Assembly: GCA_943735955.1 (NCBI GenBank)
Contig: OX030958.1
Coordinates: 8,923,126-8,987,125, forward strand
DNA: 64,000 nt
Source: Piscicola geometra
Lineage: Eukaryota > Annelida > Clitellata > Hirudinida > Piscicolidae
Direction of reading: 5' to 3'
Made by a program: the position numbers and the translations under genes. Shown piece by piece: positions 1-14,100 of this stretch (its first letter is position 1; each line of letters opens with the position of its first letter). The notes beneath the pieces are model-generated. The model was not told where the DNA came from and did no database searches. It saw nothing but the letters and a program-made list of their open reading frames with translations.

Positions 1-149
1 GACATTTCCTCAAAATATTATGAAATGAGTTCCATGAGTTCAATTTTATTTTCAATAATAGTTATTCTTTGTTTTTCTGGCTAATCTTTACTTTCATTTC
101 TTTATTGGTTTATAATAGTGACTAAATGTATTATCATTCACATAATCAT

Positions 150-330
150 GGGTGAACGGGTAGCCAGAGTGTAACGACTCTCGGCTTGACCAACGGTTAA
201 TGGTCTTAGGTTCGAGTGCAACCGATGCCCTAGTAGCCCATAGAATAGGAATATGATAATTTAGTAGATTAAGTGGACTGGAGCCCGCTCGGGTTGTACG
301 CCAATATAATAATGTTCGTAATTAGGCCCC
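150..330 (+). mobile_element. tRNA-derived SINE-like fragment
   Basis: A Pol III A-box-like sequence (GTAGCCAGAGTG, about 159-171) and a B-box-like GGTTCGAGTGC (209-219) sit at tRNA spacing. The flanking bases do not form an acceptor stem, so this is not a functional tRNA gene. Downstream the DNA stays GC-richer than its surroundings until an AATAATGTT tail near 315. It has no detectable similarity to the second SINE-like family in this window. Confidence 0.5.
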
Positions 331-3153
331 ACCATTTGCATACCGGTCGATCATGCTCCTCACTACCCTCAATTAAATTTGTAATTGCTGCTAAATCGAT
401 TTCGTATCACATGAGAATATTTGCTGCTAATCATCTCAAGTAATCTCACAAAAGTATGAAAGATTTATAAATAAGCTTTCAAATATTAAACTTCCTAAAC
501 ATCAAGTTAATTAGACTATTCATAAATCAATCGTGATTCAATAAAAGTTTATTTTGAGCGAGTACAAGAGCCTTCCTCACGTGAAATTGTTCTTCCACGT
601 ACTCAGATAATTCATCGTTTTCAACGGCACTCTTGCATTGAATTGTCGATCTGTCTCAGGACACACTGCAGCGTTTTGTCATTCCCCTTCAGACCTCCCA
701 TCATTGCTTGTCTGCATAAATGCCTTCAAAGGAATCACAATCACCTAAACCATTTAAGATGACGGTCAAGTATATAAAAGATTCTCTTTAAACGTGACAA
801 CACCATGAAAAGTAAAAGCGAACAATATAATTGTAAATCATTCTTTAATAATTATCATCTCAAGGATGCCCGTTAGAGTGCATTCCTAAATAGTTGCCAG
901 GGTACACGCACTGATGCACCAAACGGTTAAAAATGCTATATTATTATAAGTTTGGTTCTAAAAAATACTCATTTAGCGCTCTTAAATTTTTAAAAAATGA
1001 ATTAGTTTGAACAGGAATGAACTCCTACTTTCTTTCTATCTTATTAGTTGTGCTATTGCCTTTATGGCGGCATACGCTCAGTTAATAAGCTTCGCTTTAA
1101 AGCGGTTAGATCCACAATTTGTAGAAAAAAATCTTCAACCCAGTGAAAGACTTCGTTTCATAATTGAATGTTGAAGCATTATTATTTTAATTTTTTTTTA
1201 AATTCTTAATATCAAAATTATTTAAATATTTATATTTTCTTTATTTTCTAAGGGCTATTTTCTTTTTGTATATTTGGATGCTCACCAACTTACTTCACAG
1301 TTTAAATTAAAATGACAATTTTCATATATATTATATTTAAAGATACATTATTTTTCAATAAATGCACCACTATCTCCATTACTCACTACCATCACCACAG
1401 ATGACCTGACAACCAAGCTACTTAGATTGTGATATATCCATGCGTTGTGTACCTTCAACCATCCATCTATCCGTCTCTGTATGTATTCTTATCTGTCCGT
1501 CTATTTACGTTTTTGTAGGTGTGTTTCTTTTATTCTTTTCATGTTTGTGTGTGTTCGTTTGTCTGTCTGTCTTTCTTTGTCGTCATCTTTGTTTTTTTAT
1601 CTCTGTTTTTTATCTATATTTTTCTATGTCTTCGTCTATATTTATTCAATAATTTTTTTATATTAGCATTACATTTTTATTCGTCGGTTTGGTTTTTTAA
1701 GCTCTTCCGAATCAGTGGTTATAAGTGTTTGTGTTATATTCGTATGACTGATTGTGTCTGCACGAACAAGCAATTCTTTGATTCTCAACGCATTTAGCAT
1801 TGAACATAACAACCTTCTGTACGTTTTTCAGAAACTTTCACTTTGCGTTTTTTTTCAGTATTTTGTTTTTTTGCAGCTTTTCATCTTAATTTCCGCTTTC
1901 ATTTTTTTCATTTAACTTTATTATACTTTTTGACATCATGTATTATTATGTACTAGTACAAAACTATGCAGGTTTCCTGGATTTTTGTTTTTAATATTTG
2001 GAAAAATTCGTTTAACTTTTTTAATAATTGCTTAGTTGATATTAGTTGAGAATCACCAAAATGAGTAATTTTACGTCTAATTAAAAAATAAAAAATTTAT
2101 ATACATATTATTTCCATTTAATATTTATTGTGTTTCATGTTATATAATTTGTGAAAATGAATCATGATATATTTAAAATAGAGCTTCGACCAGAGGGACT
2201 AATAGCTTGGTAGTTTTCAAGCTTCTTTCTCAATTCATACATCGCCACTTCATAGACTTTAAGTTAAACTTTTATTTTTTATTATCAATATTAATTGTTT
2301 ATTATAAATTTAGATTTTCATATTTTTAAATTCTAACATTATTTGATATATTTTTTTGTTTAAATACTTTTGAAAAGATAAAGACTATTAATTAAATTAA
2401 ATAGACTATGCTGCAGGTGAAGTATTCATCAACATTACATTAATTGTCTTTTGTGTTTTTTATTCTATAATTTATTGTGTTTAACACTTTAATAATTAAT
2501 TAGCTTTCATTAATTATAATATCAGACTTTTCCCATTCAAGAGCCAACTCCTTACCTATAAAATAGTCATAAACTGATATTAATTAAGGGCTTAGTTCTG
2601 TTATTATGGAATGATTCAACAGCATATGATGTATTTAAGCTCAATTAGTAATGCTTATATCAATTGGTTTTTCTAAGGGACTATTTCTTGTGACTCTGCA
2701 AAACAATATAGAACTGTTGACACTATAGATAAGGCAAATCTGCATAATCACTTCCACAACTTGACAATTATTTAATTACCTTTGATGCCATTCGTTTCTT
2801 ATTTATCATTTGTGTACTTGTCTTCATATTATTCTTTAATTCATTTCATCTCTACTCTCAATTATATTTGTCTACTTTCTCCATCCATTTATCATCATTC
2901 AACTTTTTCACCTCCCGTCCACTGACTGCACTAATATATTTTTCATTTAAAATAAATCATCTTATTAGTCTTTTTCATTAAATTTGTATATTTTTGTACT
3001 TTACTATTAAAGACACACATGTATATAGACATTCGAGAGAGAACTTGGTGAGTTGCTGGTGAGGACATTGTAATTAAGAGCATTCAGTATTAATTATTTA
3101 TCACCAGCTGAATGCTTGTTCGATAAACATTCTTTGAACGAACATTTTCTGTT

Positions 3154-3480
3154 TTAAAGACCATTGGAAGCATTGACTTCCAGAGGAATGAGCTTATGTA
3201 TGATACACCTTTCGTGCTGAAGCTTGCCTTTGTCACATTTAATTGGTTTCATGTTGTTCGGAGCTGATTTGGCCAATGTTTGAGTCAATTGTTGCCTGTG
3301 TTTTGCTTTTAGTTCTTCCTTCCCATACAAATCGTTCGAAGTTATCAAATCATAGTTTTGTTGAATGTCTGATGATTCTTGCTTGTATGCAAAATGATAT
3401 ATAAAGACCGCACTTTTTTCGTTAGTTTTAAAAATTGAATTTTTTTGGACAATGAATTTCGAACTGATGATTTGAAATAC
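3154..3480 (-). CDS. Unidentified open frame of about 107 codons
   Basis: A stop-free frame runs from a TAA near 3481 to a stop at 3154 and contains no obvious early Met. Such a length is rare in DNA this rich in A and T. The second half, from about 3350, is hydrophilic and Lys/Gln-rich with few low-complexity runs (for example KEELKAKHRQQLTQTLAK). I recognise no domain. It could be a terminal exon of an unrelated gene, a pseudogene fragment or chance. Confidence 0.35.
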   Translation of the reverse strand, partial: VFQIISSKFIVQKNSIFKTNEKSAVFIYHFAYKQESSDIQQNYDLITSNDLYGKEELKAKHRQQLTQTLAKSAPNNMKPIKCDKGKLQHERCIIHKLIPLEVNASNGL

Positions 3481-5185
3481 TTAAATAAAAGTACTTCGAG
3501 CTCTTATTTTGAATAATCAAAAAATATAGAATAGTTCGATTAAAGTTTAAATTAAATATAATATCCCTTTTAGAAGGTAATTATAATGAATTACATTAAA
3601 ATCAATGAAAACGTCACGATAGGAAAAATTAATTTTGAAAAGATGTGAAATTTAAATATTGCTAAATAAAAAATATGTTGACAAATGTAAAATAAATTCT
3701 CCGACTTTTTTTGAGCAGCTAAGTTTTTATCGTTGGAAACGCCACATCTTGTAAAAACTCGCCCCGTCACACTCTTTTTCTAAAAGCATCCTTTTTATTT
3801 CCATCGTCTCTTTCATTTATGCCAATCAGTAGCCAATGAATTCTCCATCAAAAAGTATTAAAAAGTAAAATTTCAAAATAATATGAATCAATCGCAATTA
3901 AACCATCAAAGGGGACCCCCAATAAAAAGTAATGATTCAGTTGATTAGAATTTCAAGAAGCGATTATAAACTAATTATACTCATGATATCATATAATTTT
4001 TCCTTAAATGTAAATTTAAGTGTACCGTAAATAAAAAGTTTAGAAAACAGATTTTGAAAGTTATCTTTTGTCTTGTCGGAATTCGATACGATAAATAGCA
4101 GCTCGTTGTTTTGTTTAAGTTTTTAAGTTAACCGTTTGGCATGAGCACGTTATAGTGCTTAATTTGTTAAAAATGTGTTCTCTCTTTAAAATATTGGTTC
4201 ACAAAACTGCAGCATTAGAGTTCATATAGAAGTGAGCAGGATTATTCGAGGGTGAGTTTCTGATGTTTTCAAAACATTATTCAAAAAAAGTTTTTATATT
4301 AATGAAATCATTGTGACGTCGCAACTTTTTCCTAGTAAGACGTTTCCAATAATACATTTTTCTAAATAGTTATTAATATTTATTATTTATGAATATTTAA
4401 ATCTTAAAATTTTCCGAAATGCCATGGGATGTTTTACATTGTTTATATTTTTCTCTTTTTGTTTGAAAAATTTCGACATATTTTAAAGAAATGTCTATTG
4501 TTAAATTACTTCTAAAAGTTCTCCCAGCTACAAATTAATCAATTCAAGATCTTAAAATATCTTTTGGCTTTCTGGAAGCCATGCATTTCTAAAAAGCACA
4601 ATTTCGTTGATTTGTCGAACAGAATTTATAACAATCATAATCTATTTAACTTGCACTGATTTTCTTAGATTCTTTTTCATTTTAATTCGCTGATTAAGCA
4701 ACGTTTTAATAATAGAAGATGAAACAATTATTTGTTTTAAAAATTTAAAAATTTAAATTCATAATCAACTATGAATGAAAGTCAAAATGAGAAAACTAGG
4801 GAATAACTGCAGCCTGAAAAATAAAATAAAATATAAGTTTTTCGTACTTTGCTTGGAATTTTAAATAATAAATTTGAAAATTATATAAATAAAAGTGGTA
4901 GGAATAATAATATTTCAAAAAAAGCTTCGAAACCAATGAGCAGCAACAACAACACTTGCATGTATCACGATATTTCGCTTCAACAATGCTACTTTGTAAC
5001 ATGAAACAGACGAATGTATTAATGCCACTGAAAATATATCTATAAAGTTTCTTGATTTGGAAGAGGGTTGTCTCAATGAAGCTAGAATCAGCTTGAAGAA
5101 TGGGATGAAAAGTGCATGCAGAAGTATCGAGAGACACAAACACAAGGACACATAACGAAATGCACAAAAAACTAAATCAACAAAT

Positions 5186-8100
5186 TTACAATGGAACGAA
5201 TAAATAAGATAAAAAGCAAGCATAAAAAGAGTGAAGAGCCAAAAAATATGTGTTGAGAAGAACAATGAAGAAAATGAAGCTGGATGCGGTCCAGAGCAAC
5301 GGATGAAGGATTAAAGGACAATGAATAGATCGAGAGTGGGAGAATCGACCGAGATGGTGTTGTCTTCTGCTATGGTGTTGTCTGTTTGAGTCCTTTTGCG
5401 GCATTGACGAATCCTCTTCATTGTCATACGTGTGGTCCTTGTGTTGGTTGTCGGCTTTGCGTCGCTTGCTGTCACACTCACCTTTGTCGGAAAGGTTTAA
5501 ATATTTATATATATATTTTGCATTTATTTTATATAGAAGAATTTAAAACAGACTTAAAGAAAAGATAGAAATGGTTTAGAGCAATGGCAATTTCCAACAG
5601 AAGTGAAACGCTTTTAATTTTACTCTAAAAAAAAATTTTACGTTTCAAAATGAAGAGTACTGAAAAGACGTTCAAACCTTGTTAAAGCGAAAAAAAACGC
5701 TTTAAAAGTTGTAATTCAAAAATATGGTTTAAAAAAATGGAATTGAAGCCGTCAAGAAGCCCACAAAAAATGTCTTTAAAAAACATAACGTTCCTGCTCA
5801 AGCATCAGGTCGTTCAGAATTTTATAACCCTTAGGTTGTTCTCCTCCTTAGTTTTGAAAAGTTTCATTATTATATTTTTTTACAACCCATTATTTGATGA
5901 TGTGTCACATAAAGACTCACCAGGCAAAATATATTGTTCATTCCTAGAAAAACTACACCACTAAATATTCACCCGTCATTTCATAATAAATCACAATATA
6001 TACATGATTTATTATCTATTTTCAGTAATGTATGGTTTAGAATGCAACAATTATTGTTCCCTATTTAAGTTTTTTCAAATAATTTAACTATTTAGTAAAT
6101 TTATTTTTTCAGCATATGTTATATATATATTTTTTTTTTTCTAAATAGCACCATCTAATGAAAAGTTGTCCAATACCAGCCGTAATTTCTGATTACAATT
6201 TCCTGTCTTCTTCACCTCTACGAAGATAACAATCATTTACCCAAACGCGTCAGAAAAATATAGTTTCCAGTTTTTCGAGGATCTCAAAAGTATGCTGCGC
6301 CGTTATGTATTTTGCAGTTAAAATATTCAAAGCAATTAAGACCTTTATTTAAATGAAAAGTTTAAATGATAGTTTTAAAATAAAAAAGTTTGAAGATCTA
6401 ATTCTTTAACTGAAAAATGATATACTAGCTCTAGAAAACCTAGCGAATAGATGAAAAGCCAAATGACTGGTTATAAATAACTAAAGTAATACTTTTATTC
6501 AGATTGTATATATATTGTATATAGATTGAATAAACGAATTAAAAAATGAAATCTTTGTTAGGCACAATATGCATTTTTGTTAAAATGTATAAATAAATAA
6601 AAACATCAAGATATATAATACCAGAAGGGACGAGACGAAGGATGTCTGAATGGCTAGAGTTCCCTCTGTTCAGACTGCCCGCCACCACCCCACCATTGCT
6701 GCTGGCCACTAGAACTTCAAATGCTCCCATGTCATCCACACATCCATGCACCACTCTCACTTCCAACCAACCGTCCCGCTGCTTGAATATCTATGTGTTT
6801 GTGTCATGGACTTGTCAATATTAAGTTTGTGTATGCAATACGATGTAGGCAATTTTAAAGTTTTTTTTAGTTAGCTACTTATGTTTGCATTTCAGCGAGC
6901 TATTGTTTGCTATATTTATTATATTTACCATTGTTAAAAAACATCTTAATAATCTTTTCAAGTTTTTCTTTTTTTCGATTACAAATCTACATTTTTCTGA
7001 CTTCTGTGAATATCTCATTATGTTTAATCAAAGTAACTGCGTCGTTGACAAAAGAATGTACAAAATTAATTTTACATATGCTCTAAATGACCGAGATTAA
7101 TTGAGTACATTAGAGAAATAGATTTTTTGTAGTGGCTAGGGACGTTCAAATGTTTTCTGGCCATTAAACATTTCTTCAACAAAAGCCTGAAAGCCATTGC
7201 TTAAAAGATTGAAGCAATTAAAGTGGAAATTAGATTGGTGTTTTTGAGTTTTTCTGGTAAAGTTTTTCTATAAAATCGATTATGACCATTTTAAATAATG
7301 AAGAAAAATGTGACCAACATAGCAGACAATGGCGTTGTCAAAGTCACGGTAAGTGATCAGCTGTGTGGTCTTTGTAGTGTGCCACCATGTGGTGCACTTT
7401 TCAACGGAAACTGAAGTGATTGAAGTGCAATTTCGTTTTTATATTGATATTTTTTTAAATCTAATGTTAAAGTGGCATAAAGCTAAACAAACTTCCATAC
7501 GTATGGGGTTTGGTTTTATTTAAGAACGCAATTTGTTAAATAGTTACATGAAATTATTTGTTAGAAATAACTTCTTCAGTTTTAACTGATTTATTAGCAT
7601 TAATACTCAGCTAGCAACAAGCACTCACCAGCATGGGGCTTGCACGAATCGATCATTTCGATGAAGCGGCCACGGACACACCCCACTTCAACCGCCACCA
7701 CACAATTGGTGGAATATTTTTTCTTGTAAGAGAGAATTGAGTACTTACCCTGGAAAGGACACACAGCAGACTGAGGCTGTTGAGTAGCTGAAGGGGTGGT
7801 GGAAGCAGCTTTAGGGATGGTTCTATTAGTTTCTAGGGTTGACAGTTACGATAGTATTAGAAGGTTGAAGATTGCTCATCTATTCGGCTTTGGAGAAAGG
7901 TTTTCTAACCAATATTGAATTGAAAAGTGCGTAATCTTCTATTGAAATAGTGATATTAAAAAATCTTTTTTTGCTTCTACTCACTAATAAGAATCTGTAA
8001 AAAATATTAATTGTATTTATCATTATTTTATTATTTGCGGTAAAAAAATACAACACTGTGGGCAAAAAAACATTCCACTGTATATTTGTCTATAACTTTG

Positions 8101-11100
8101 CCAAATATTAATCGATTTTCAATTTTTTCCACTATTTCACTTAGAAAGGAATGAGAAACGAGATTCCACAGAATTTATTTTAATTAAAAAAATATTCAGT
8201 ACCTTTGCCTAGTGAAACTTTAAAAAGTGTGAAATTAGCAAAAACCTTTGTGTAAAATTTAAACTGAGTAATAATTTTTTTCATTATTCAAAAATAGTAT
8301 AAATGTATACAAGTAATAGCGATTCATATCTCAAAGCAGGTGTCTCTTGCTTTAACAAGCTGACTGTCTGACGCGCCCAGTGCGTCCATCTCGCTGAAAG
8401 ACGAAGAAGTTACCTGAAATGTCCCTTATCCCTTATCCGACAGAAACCATCACCGACTGGCTGACAGTTGAACGCGTTCACAACAGAAGCAAATTGCATA
8501 AAATAATGATGAGGATGATGTATTGGCCATGGTAGTGATGCTGCGGCGATGATGAAGATGGTGATGTGGGTGAGGTTAGATTTGAGAGATGGTTTAACTA
8601 ACTATTGAGGCTAGCTGATTTAATATATATATATATTATATATTCTAAAGGGGTTTATAAACCGATTTTTTAAACAAATTTATTAAAGAACGCTTTTGAG
8701 TTGGATAAAAAACGCTAGTTCATTTGATTGATTGATGGATGGATTGATTAAATACAGCAATGAGTCTTGATAAGCGTCCGTTCTGAGAAACCCTTTGAAT
8801 ATATTTTCTGGCGTTTATGTCATGAAAAAAAGATAAATAAATAAAACTAATAAAATAGAAAAAACATCTGAAAAAATTAATTAATTAAAGAATAAAAGAC
8901 ATTTTAGAAAATAGCTGTGGATCCATCAATAACCGGCTTTTCAATATCTTCAACCATTTTGTGTATTTCTTTCGCACGAGTATCATTTGAATAAACAAAT
9001 AATGAATCGTCTGAAGACGCACCTATCCGTATTGAAAAAACATATTATTTTTGCAAAACCTTTTGTGAACAAAACACCAAAAACTTTGTTTAAGGCACGG
9101 TGCAAAACACTAAAATAGGAACTTACCAACTAGGTGAGTTCTTTTAAAGGAAGATTCGATCATAAAATCTGAGCTATCACACCTGCTCTTCTGCTTCTGC
9201 TGAGAAGTTCCTGGGAGATGTTTGTGATGATTTGTGGTTGGAGAATATGGTGGATTGTTCAAGTTTATTTTTCATGCTTGAAAATTAATGATTGGAGTAA
9301 CTGAAGAGAGATCTATTAGAAATGCCGAGAATGATTCAGAAAGTGTTGTAATGTTCAAGAAGGGTTCGCACTAAGGTTCTTTCTTTAAAAGCTGGAATAA
9401 ATGGAAAAATAAATGTTGAATGAGAAATAAGAGAAGAAGCTTGTTTTATGGCAGTCACGCAGGAACCGACCCAAGAAAGGATGGACGTTTAAAATTCATA
9501 ACTCACTCGGTTTGGCGCACGAATAAATTACGCCATTAAGATATCTTTCTCAGAATGCCATTAATTTAAAATGAGATTGTTTTATCACTTCCATTAAGTC
9601 GATTTAACAAAACTCTTCCATTCTTTTGTTTTTTACTTTTTCTTTCAACATTCTGCCTTTTTTTATTTTCGTCCTATTTTTTCTTGGCCATATAAATCGG
9701 AACTAATTGATTAAATGTGATAAAAAGTTATAAAAACAACTTTGTAAAATGAGAGTTTTTCATGAGATACATTTTCTTCACCGAATAGAATATTATGGCA
9801 TGAAAAGGAACGCGACTGAAAACAACAGGCACATATATAAGATGAGATATTAGAACTGTATCGAATATTTGTTACGTAATCACGTCGGTACTGAGTAGTG
9901 GTTTTTCACATTCTTATTAGGCTGAACAGTTGCTATCAGTCTGAAAAGGGTTCACGTGTATTCCATTATAACTAAGTTATAATTTAATATTTTTCACAAC
10001 TCACCTTAATTTGTTGTACTATTGTATGTCCGGTACCACATATTAATTTGTCAAAGTTTTGTGTGTGAAATATAATTTTTGTTTACGAATGGTTATGAGA
10101 TTAAGCGCAGTTTTTCAAAGCTTGAGAACAAAGTATGATATAATCCAGACATTAAAAAAATTATTTAGATTACTATCATTATATATTTTTTATCATCATT
10201 AAGCCTTCTAAAGCTACATTTATCCTCATATTCTTTATAATTATATATATCAAAATCACAATGAACGTACGTCATCATCACCCTCAGATTCATTCTCATT
10301 ACAAACACATTCATAATCATAATCAACTTTCTTCTTGCTTTTTCACACTCACCAACCACACAAATGATAATTTTAAAACTTTTCAAGATCAATATCATGT
10401 TCGAAAACGTGAGGACCCTTAAGAATCAGGATTCTTACTTACGGAAACACTACTCTGCACCATGATCATTTCCATTCTTTTCTTCATCATTTCTATTTTC
10501 ATTTATATCATTATTTTCATTTTTATTTTAACCTATAGACATTTTATGATTTCTAAACGTGCTCATCGCGTTTCACCCTAATAATTCTTCAGTCGCAACG
10601 TAAAAATTTATGTTTTTACACTTTTTCCTTCATTTAATTTAAATTTTTCTTACCAGCAGAGTTATAAAGTCATCCATTTTTTTGCCTTCACTGTTTAATG
10701 AGCACAGATTGGAAGCTTTCATGAGAGCTTGTAAAGAAATGGTAAAAAAGATACGTTTAAATTTAGTAAAACAGGTTGGTTCATTTAATATTTTTATGGT
10801 TCATGTTTTAGAAAAGAATGAGCAAACTTATTTTTTAAACATCTTTCTATATTAAATTTAGAAATTTTTCAAAAACTGTTTCAGCCTATTTACCACTACA
10901 TATAATTTATTAGATTGCATGTAACTAATCCTACCGTTTCTGATTCATTGGCATCCAGTGTGATATAAACGAATTTGCCACTAGGTTCCTATAACAAGGA
11001 TGATAGCGTGAAGCGATGAAACGGTCTATCACTTTGCAGAGGAATTGAAACCATTACTTTACTGGAAAACTATTTTATTCTAAAATACAAACAAATCAAT

Positions 11101-14100
11101 AAGTATTTTTATATTTTGTTTAGCAAGAATTTCCCCCTTACTAAGTTGCTTATTTACCGGCCAAACGGACACTTGCTCTAAAAATTTTTAAAACTTTTTC
11201 ACAATCTAAATATTTGCAAAACTGTTCAAGGAAGTAATATATGTTAGACCCTTCTATGACAAAAGCCACTATTTTGAAGAAAGTCTAGCAAGTGTGGTGT
11301 CTATTTTATGACATTCTGATCTTGAGTATCTCAAAACATTTATTTCCTAAAAATGAAATTTGGAAAGTCTAGTGCTTGCATGGATTGCAAGTGACGACTG
11401 ATCGAACCAAGCTTTGCAGTAGCTATTGTAGCTTGTTCAAGAAAGCATTTGTATAAGAAGGATTCTTGTGTAAAATTAATTTTCAAATTTTGTTTAAAAT
11501 CGATGCATCTCAAAATAAAAAAAGAAATTTTATTTTTAAGAACTTGATCATTAGTTCACCAAAAAATGAAGGATGTTTATTTGTCTATGGAGAGACTTCT
11601 TTTATAAGCTCGATAGCAGATGCCATTAAAGCTCCTTTCCCAAATAGCTTGTTTTCTGGATGCCAGACGCCCTTATCGCCTTTGCAGAGATGTAGTAGAC
11701 GTTGGAAGGTCGTGTTCCATTTTTATTACTCATATGAAAGTCTGCTTGCAGGCCTTTAATGACTTGCACCGAGTCTCTGCCGTAGAAAATTATCGAAATT
11801 GCCTTCATGGTCATGAGATTATTGTGAAATCATATTTATGGCTGCAAGTGGCTCTTCGAATATTTGAAGCACTCTCAGCATTTTAAAACCGAGTTATCTG
11901 GTCTCATTTTCACAAATTTATATGTGAAATGTATATTTTAAGCTATTCCCCTAAGGCATATCTATTGTAGTGTATTTATTTTTCTGAAAGAAAATCTTTT
12001 CAGGTCTGAAAAAAGTTCATGCTTTTGCATTGAAAACTTTCAAATTCTTTTTCTAAATTTTGATATTAGCAATTTCTTTGAATTAAATAAGCATAACTTT
12101 TTTCCGATTTTCATAGCATTTTGACAATTTAGAACAAATACGTTTTATGCTTTACTTTATGTTTAATAGAAATGTTATTGGCATCCTCCTCAGCAGCAGC
12201 CATGCTAGTTCTACATTTCTTCGCAATACTTAATCATGAAAGGATGACTGTTAACCGAGTTGCTTTGATCACCACCAAGCGTTAATTTTTCGAATAGAAG
12301 AGTTTTTGCAAAAAAATCGGTCAAAACCTTTGAGCATTGATGTCTGATTTAATTGTCTCACAGAGGCTAACGCAATTTATAAACCGTATAAAAATCTCCA
12401 TAAACCAAAATTACACGCATTTTTTATTTTACACGAAAAAGGTAATTTCTCCATACGTAAATTTAATATTTGTGGTAGTTTTTATGCCTTACCTTTATAT
12501 TTTGTTTTTTATAACTATAACTAACTCAGACAAGTTACATTGAAATATATTTATATTAACTGGTAGGCTAACAAACTTTAACATTTCGTTATGTAAATTA
12601 TGTTTTCCAAAAAGATAATGTCGCGAGAGCTTTAGAATGTAGTAAATAAATCTCTAGCAAACGCAAGGTTAAACAAATAATGAAAAGTATAATTATTTCA
12701 TTAATCAAGTTTAGAAAATGTGTTTCAAACATTTTCAGCCCAGCGATAACTATCGGGAGCTACTGCAGTTATTTCTCTGTTACATGGAGCAGAGGGTAAG
12801 CCTGATGTTCGCCTGGGAATTGCACCAAGCTCGTTGGATGACCAAGATCATAATCTGTCTCAAAATCTTCCTGTTTCTTTCAAGATTCCACGGACTGCAT
12901 AAGAACTTTAATTGCACATTCACTTCAACATTTTGATTCTTAAGGCGCCCTTTAAAGCCTGGTTCACATGTTTTTGTGATCCATTTGCCATAAGCTTTTT
13001 TGTCAATTGAAAAGCAATGAAAGGGTTTACTAAGCTCTAGACTTAAGACGCTTTCTTATCAGTAGAAATGTTTTTGTCAAGAGAAAACGCTTGTATTGAA
13101 TATGAAAACATTCAAAAAGCTAAGAAAGTTTATTCAAAGAGAATGATGATGAATGGAAGTTGAAATACGCAAAAATAACTGATGGATTTGTTGAATGAAT
13201 GAATTGATTGACTGATAGATTGATGCTTAGGTTTATGATGAAACAGGAATTGGTGAGCAGTCAAGCGATAAGTGCTGCGTCATCAATCAGTGCAGAATCA
13301 CTCTTCCGATGCAGTTCACTTCGACTCCACCACCTTTACTGCTTGTTTTCGTTTTCACTTACTGGGTATTTAATGTATTTGCCTGCATTAATTCATTCAA
13401 ACTACCATGAAATACCTTTAAGTTTTGGAAATTTAGTTGTGTATTTGATTTAGCTTGAAAAACTAAAAATACTAAAATTTAATAAGAAAAAAATGTAAAA
13501 TGTAGAATACATGTATTTAAAACTTTGAATGATAATTATCATTCATTATAATTATAATTCAGGCCCAGTTATCCTTCTATGAAACCATATTTCAGGCGAG
13601 AATACCGAGAATGCCACTAGACAAAAAGACAGACAGATGTTATGCTCGATGGACTCTTTGATAAGCTGTAACCGGAATGACAGACGTATGCTTGTGTTTG
13701 GAAGGCAAAAGACTCGGTTGAGTCATCCTTACTTGTTTGTCATCAAAATCTTCAGAGAATTCGTTTTGTGGTCATTATTTTTATAATCTTATTCTTGTCA
13801 TTAAAAAATATTTATTGAACATTTTGAGCTGAAATAAAGGTTTTAAAATATAAATAATTTTAAGAAAAAAGAAATTTTTGAGAAACTTTCGTGAAATTTG
13901 ATCATTATGATATTCATAAAAAAGTCTTCAAGTTTATTTATTGTTTTCAGCTCCTCTGTGTTTAGCTTTGAAAACTATGAGCTTTTAAAATTATTAGTTA
14001 ATTTTTTTTTATTACTTTCAATCCCATTGGAAAGAAAGTGAAAATTTTATGAATAATTCAGGTTTTAATCAGTAATACACGCTGTCATAAGATATAATTG

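Larger units (their letters stand above)
1..5185. other. AT-rich flank without recognised gene
   Basis: Apart from the SINE-like fragment at 150-330 and the open frame at 3154-3480, I see only AT-rich sequence. The open frames at 1440-1797 are pyrimidine-rich tracts (TCTGTCTG-type) read as codons. The frames at 4796-5265 lie antisense or downstream of the terminal exon of the neighbouring gene, where its 3' UTR should be. Confidence 0.5.

Noticed and set aside
150..235. Functional tRNA gene at the left end
   Set aside because: A and B boxes are present, but no acceptor stem forms between the expected ends.
1440..1797. Three overlapping plus-strand frames of 70-92 codons
   Set aside because: They are Cys/Phe/Leu/Ser-rich translations of T-rich TCTGTC tracts with no domain and no splice support.
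6539..6621. Reading the DUF-type gene to a stop at 6539
   Set aside because: The frame runs into AT-rich low-complexity sequence. Using the GGTATTA donor at 6622 instead joins in phase to the 5481-5186 exon and completes the SGEC motif.
8361..8413. Next exon starting 20 bases after the 8414 donor
   Set aside because: It would need a 20-base intron, too short to splice, and the downstream family match is better without it.
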